A stretch of DNA of 64,000 nt from Bog-473 sp963717455 (lineage in GTDB: Bacteria; Actinomycetota; Acidimicrobiia; Acidimicrobiales; RAAP-2): NCBI GenBank assembly GCA_963717455.1, contig OY970336.1:1550001-1614000 (forward strand). The letters run 5' to 3'. A program made the translations under genes and the position numbers. Shown here piece by piece: positions 62,701 through 64,000 of this stretch. Under the pieces are notes generated by a model. That model was not told where the DNA came from, did not search any database, and worked only from the letters and a program-made list of their open reading frames with translations. The first letter of the stretch is position 1, and each line of letters starts with the position of its first letter.

Positions 62701-64000
62701 CCGAGAACCTGATCAACAAGTCGAACCGGCCCTGGATCGCCGACATCGGGGACCGCAGGCCCTCTCTGTCCCTGACCTGGGGCATCCAACAGCCGGTCGA
62801 CTCTGTTTCGCTGGTATTGACCCCGGGGGTTGCGTCGCCGACCAAGGTGTCCATTACCCCTGGTGGCGGCCCCACCTACGTCCGTAGCGTCCCGCAACCG
62901 CGACATGCGGACGTCGCGACCGTGAACTTCCCGTCGACCGTCACCAACTCGTTGACCGTTCGTTTCATCGGCGTGACGAGACGATTGTCAGTGACCCCCA
63001 ACTTCGGCGTGGGTATACCGATCCCTGTGGGCTTGCAGTCCCTAAGCCTGCCCGGTCTCATCACTGTCGGAATCGCGCCCACGGACATGAACCGCAGGTT
63101 CACGTTGTCCTGCGGCGAGGGGCCGACCGTTGATCTCGACGGCAAGCCGACCGAGACCTCAGTGACGGGAACGATCGGCGAACTCGTGAACCTCGACCCG
63201 GTGCTCATCTCCGTGTGCACGCCGACGGGCGGACTGCAGTTGCAGGCTGGAACCCACGGGTTCGAGGCGGAGAGCGCGGGTGCTCAGTTCCTACCGACCT
63301 CCATCGTGGTGCAGCCTGCACACGCACCGTCGACGGCGCACCTGGCACATCGATCCGCCGAGGTCGAGAATTGGGGGGCGGACAGCCGCAGCGTGGCGGT
63401 CGGTGCGGGTCCAGCGACGTACCTGGTCCTGGCGCAGAACTACAACTCCGGCTGGGTCGCCCACCTTGGAGGCAAGACGTTGAAGCCGGTGCGCGTGGAC
63501 GGATGGGAGCAGGGGTACCTCATCCCGGCTGGGCGCGCGGGCACCATCACGCTGTCGATGCAAGCGAACGTGCTGTTCCAGCTCATCCTCGTCGTGGGGG
63601 CGGCACTGCTCATCGCCCTGCTCGTGCTGGCTCTCGTCCCGTCTCGAAGGGAGAACCCGGCCGCCCTCAGGACCAGACCCCACCCGAGCTTCTGGTTGCT
63701 GCTGGGGCTGAGCGTGGCGGCCCTGGTGATCGTGGCCGGCCCTTTGGCGCTGATCCTCCTCCCACTCCTCGCCGTGGCACGGCGGTTGGGCCCCACGCCG
63801 ATGGCGGTGGCGGCCTTCGTGGCCTTTATGGCAGCGGGAGTCGCCGCCGCCTGGAGCCCGGCATCGCCCGTCCGTTTGGGAGCGGACGCCTTCGGGAGCG
63901 TGGCTCAGATCACTTCGGTCACGGCCTTGGCAGCCGTGCTGGCCGCACTCGTGGCGGAGAGCTGGACCCCGGATCCTCCATATGCTTCCGGAGAGAACGA
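59717..64000 (+). CDS. aftD: AftD-like alpha-(1->3)-arabinofuranosyltransferase (frameshift, cut by window edge)
   Basis: A very large GT-C membrane enzyme; over 1,400 residues are visible. Residues 50-430 hold about ten helices, with the acidic loop SPGLIEFDTKLPL after the first helix as in DUF3367/AftD proteins. A long exported region follows, with a discoidin/carbohydrate-binding-like segment (FDDDPNSAWVAS, VGQWVAITFDKPIRLSTIKV). Membrane helices resume near 63560. AftD adds arabinose from decaprenyl-phosphoarabinose to cell-wall arabinan. One extra base near 61391 breaks the frame; both sides are well conserved. ATG 59717 overlaps the methyltransferase stop. Confidence 0.85.

Overview
The window is high-GC DNA from an actinobacterium. 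The evidence is GTG-rich starts, a mycothiol-type PIG-L amidase, several LLM (F420-type) oxidoreductases, an AftD-like arabinofuranosyltransferase and many promoters of the actinobacterial leaderless type. A member of class Acidimicrobiia is my inference, not something the sequence proves. Genes are packed tightly, with 4-base ATGA/GTGA overlaps inside operons and convergent genes that touch or overlap. I found no rRNA, intact tRNA, CRISPR array, insertion sequence or prophage.

Layout. 0-11 kb: cobalamin and general metabolism (metH running off the left edge, a PduO-type adenosyltransferase, a glycosyltransferase, a nitroreductase, a rhodanese-E1 fusion, a CapA remnant, an alpha/beta hydrolase, an aldo/keto reductase, CtaG, a VOC protein and a methylmalonyl-CoA mutase large subunit). 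11-16 kb: a looser, apparently less GC-biased stretch (MaoC hydratase, BBE-type flavin oxidase, DUF6629 membrane protein, fatty-acid desaturase). 16-21.7 kb: HAD phosphatase, nitrobindin-like barrel, then biotin carboxylase/M20 amidohydrolase/ABM as one operon divergent from birA. 21.7-28.6 kb: nucleotide-sugar and glycosyltransferase locus (rmlB, rmlD, ugd, UDP-xylose synthase, two GT2 enzymes, an aspartyl-protease-like lipoprotein). 28.6-30.1 kb: gene fragments and an ArsR-SRPBCC operon. 30-42 kb: redox and acyl-CoA genes (SDR, LLM, quinone reductase, FadD, ALDH) with a few secreted proteins. 42-51 kb: GH43, an LLM-thiolase-FabH-nucleotidyltransferase operon, PaaI thioesterase, threonine aldolase, LLM and Mca. 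51-54.4 kb: an ECF sigma/anti-sigma pair and ahcY. 54.5-64 kb: a surface-glycan locus (flippase, an 840-base repeat-bearing intergenic region, GT2, GT4, methyltransferase and AftD-like enzyme running off the right edge).

Functional links. Mutase, biotin carboxylase, birA and cob(I)alamin adenosyltransferase together suggest a propionyl-CoA/methylmalonyl-CoA route; MetH and AhcY sit on the methyl cycle. The two sugar loci would supply dTDP-rhamnose and UDP-xylose and build a cell-surface polymer that may contain arabinan.

Two window-wide patterns stand out. First, at least 18 genes have a TANNNT hexamer ending 6-9 bases before an ATG or GTG, as expected for leaderless transcripts; this also fixes several starts. 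Second, genes between about 24 and 35.5 kb (also near 41.1 and 61.4 kb) are broken by single-base indels whose removal restores conserved protein, which points to sequence error more than to decay. Beside them are truly truncated genes (CapA, DUF2142, RibD_C, YcnI and a second protease-like copy).
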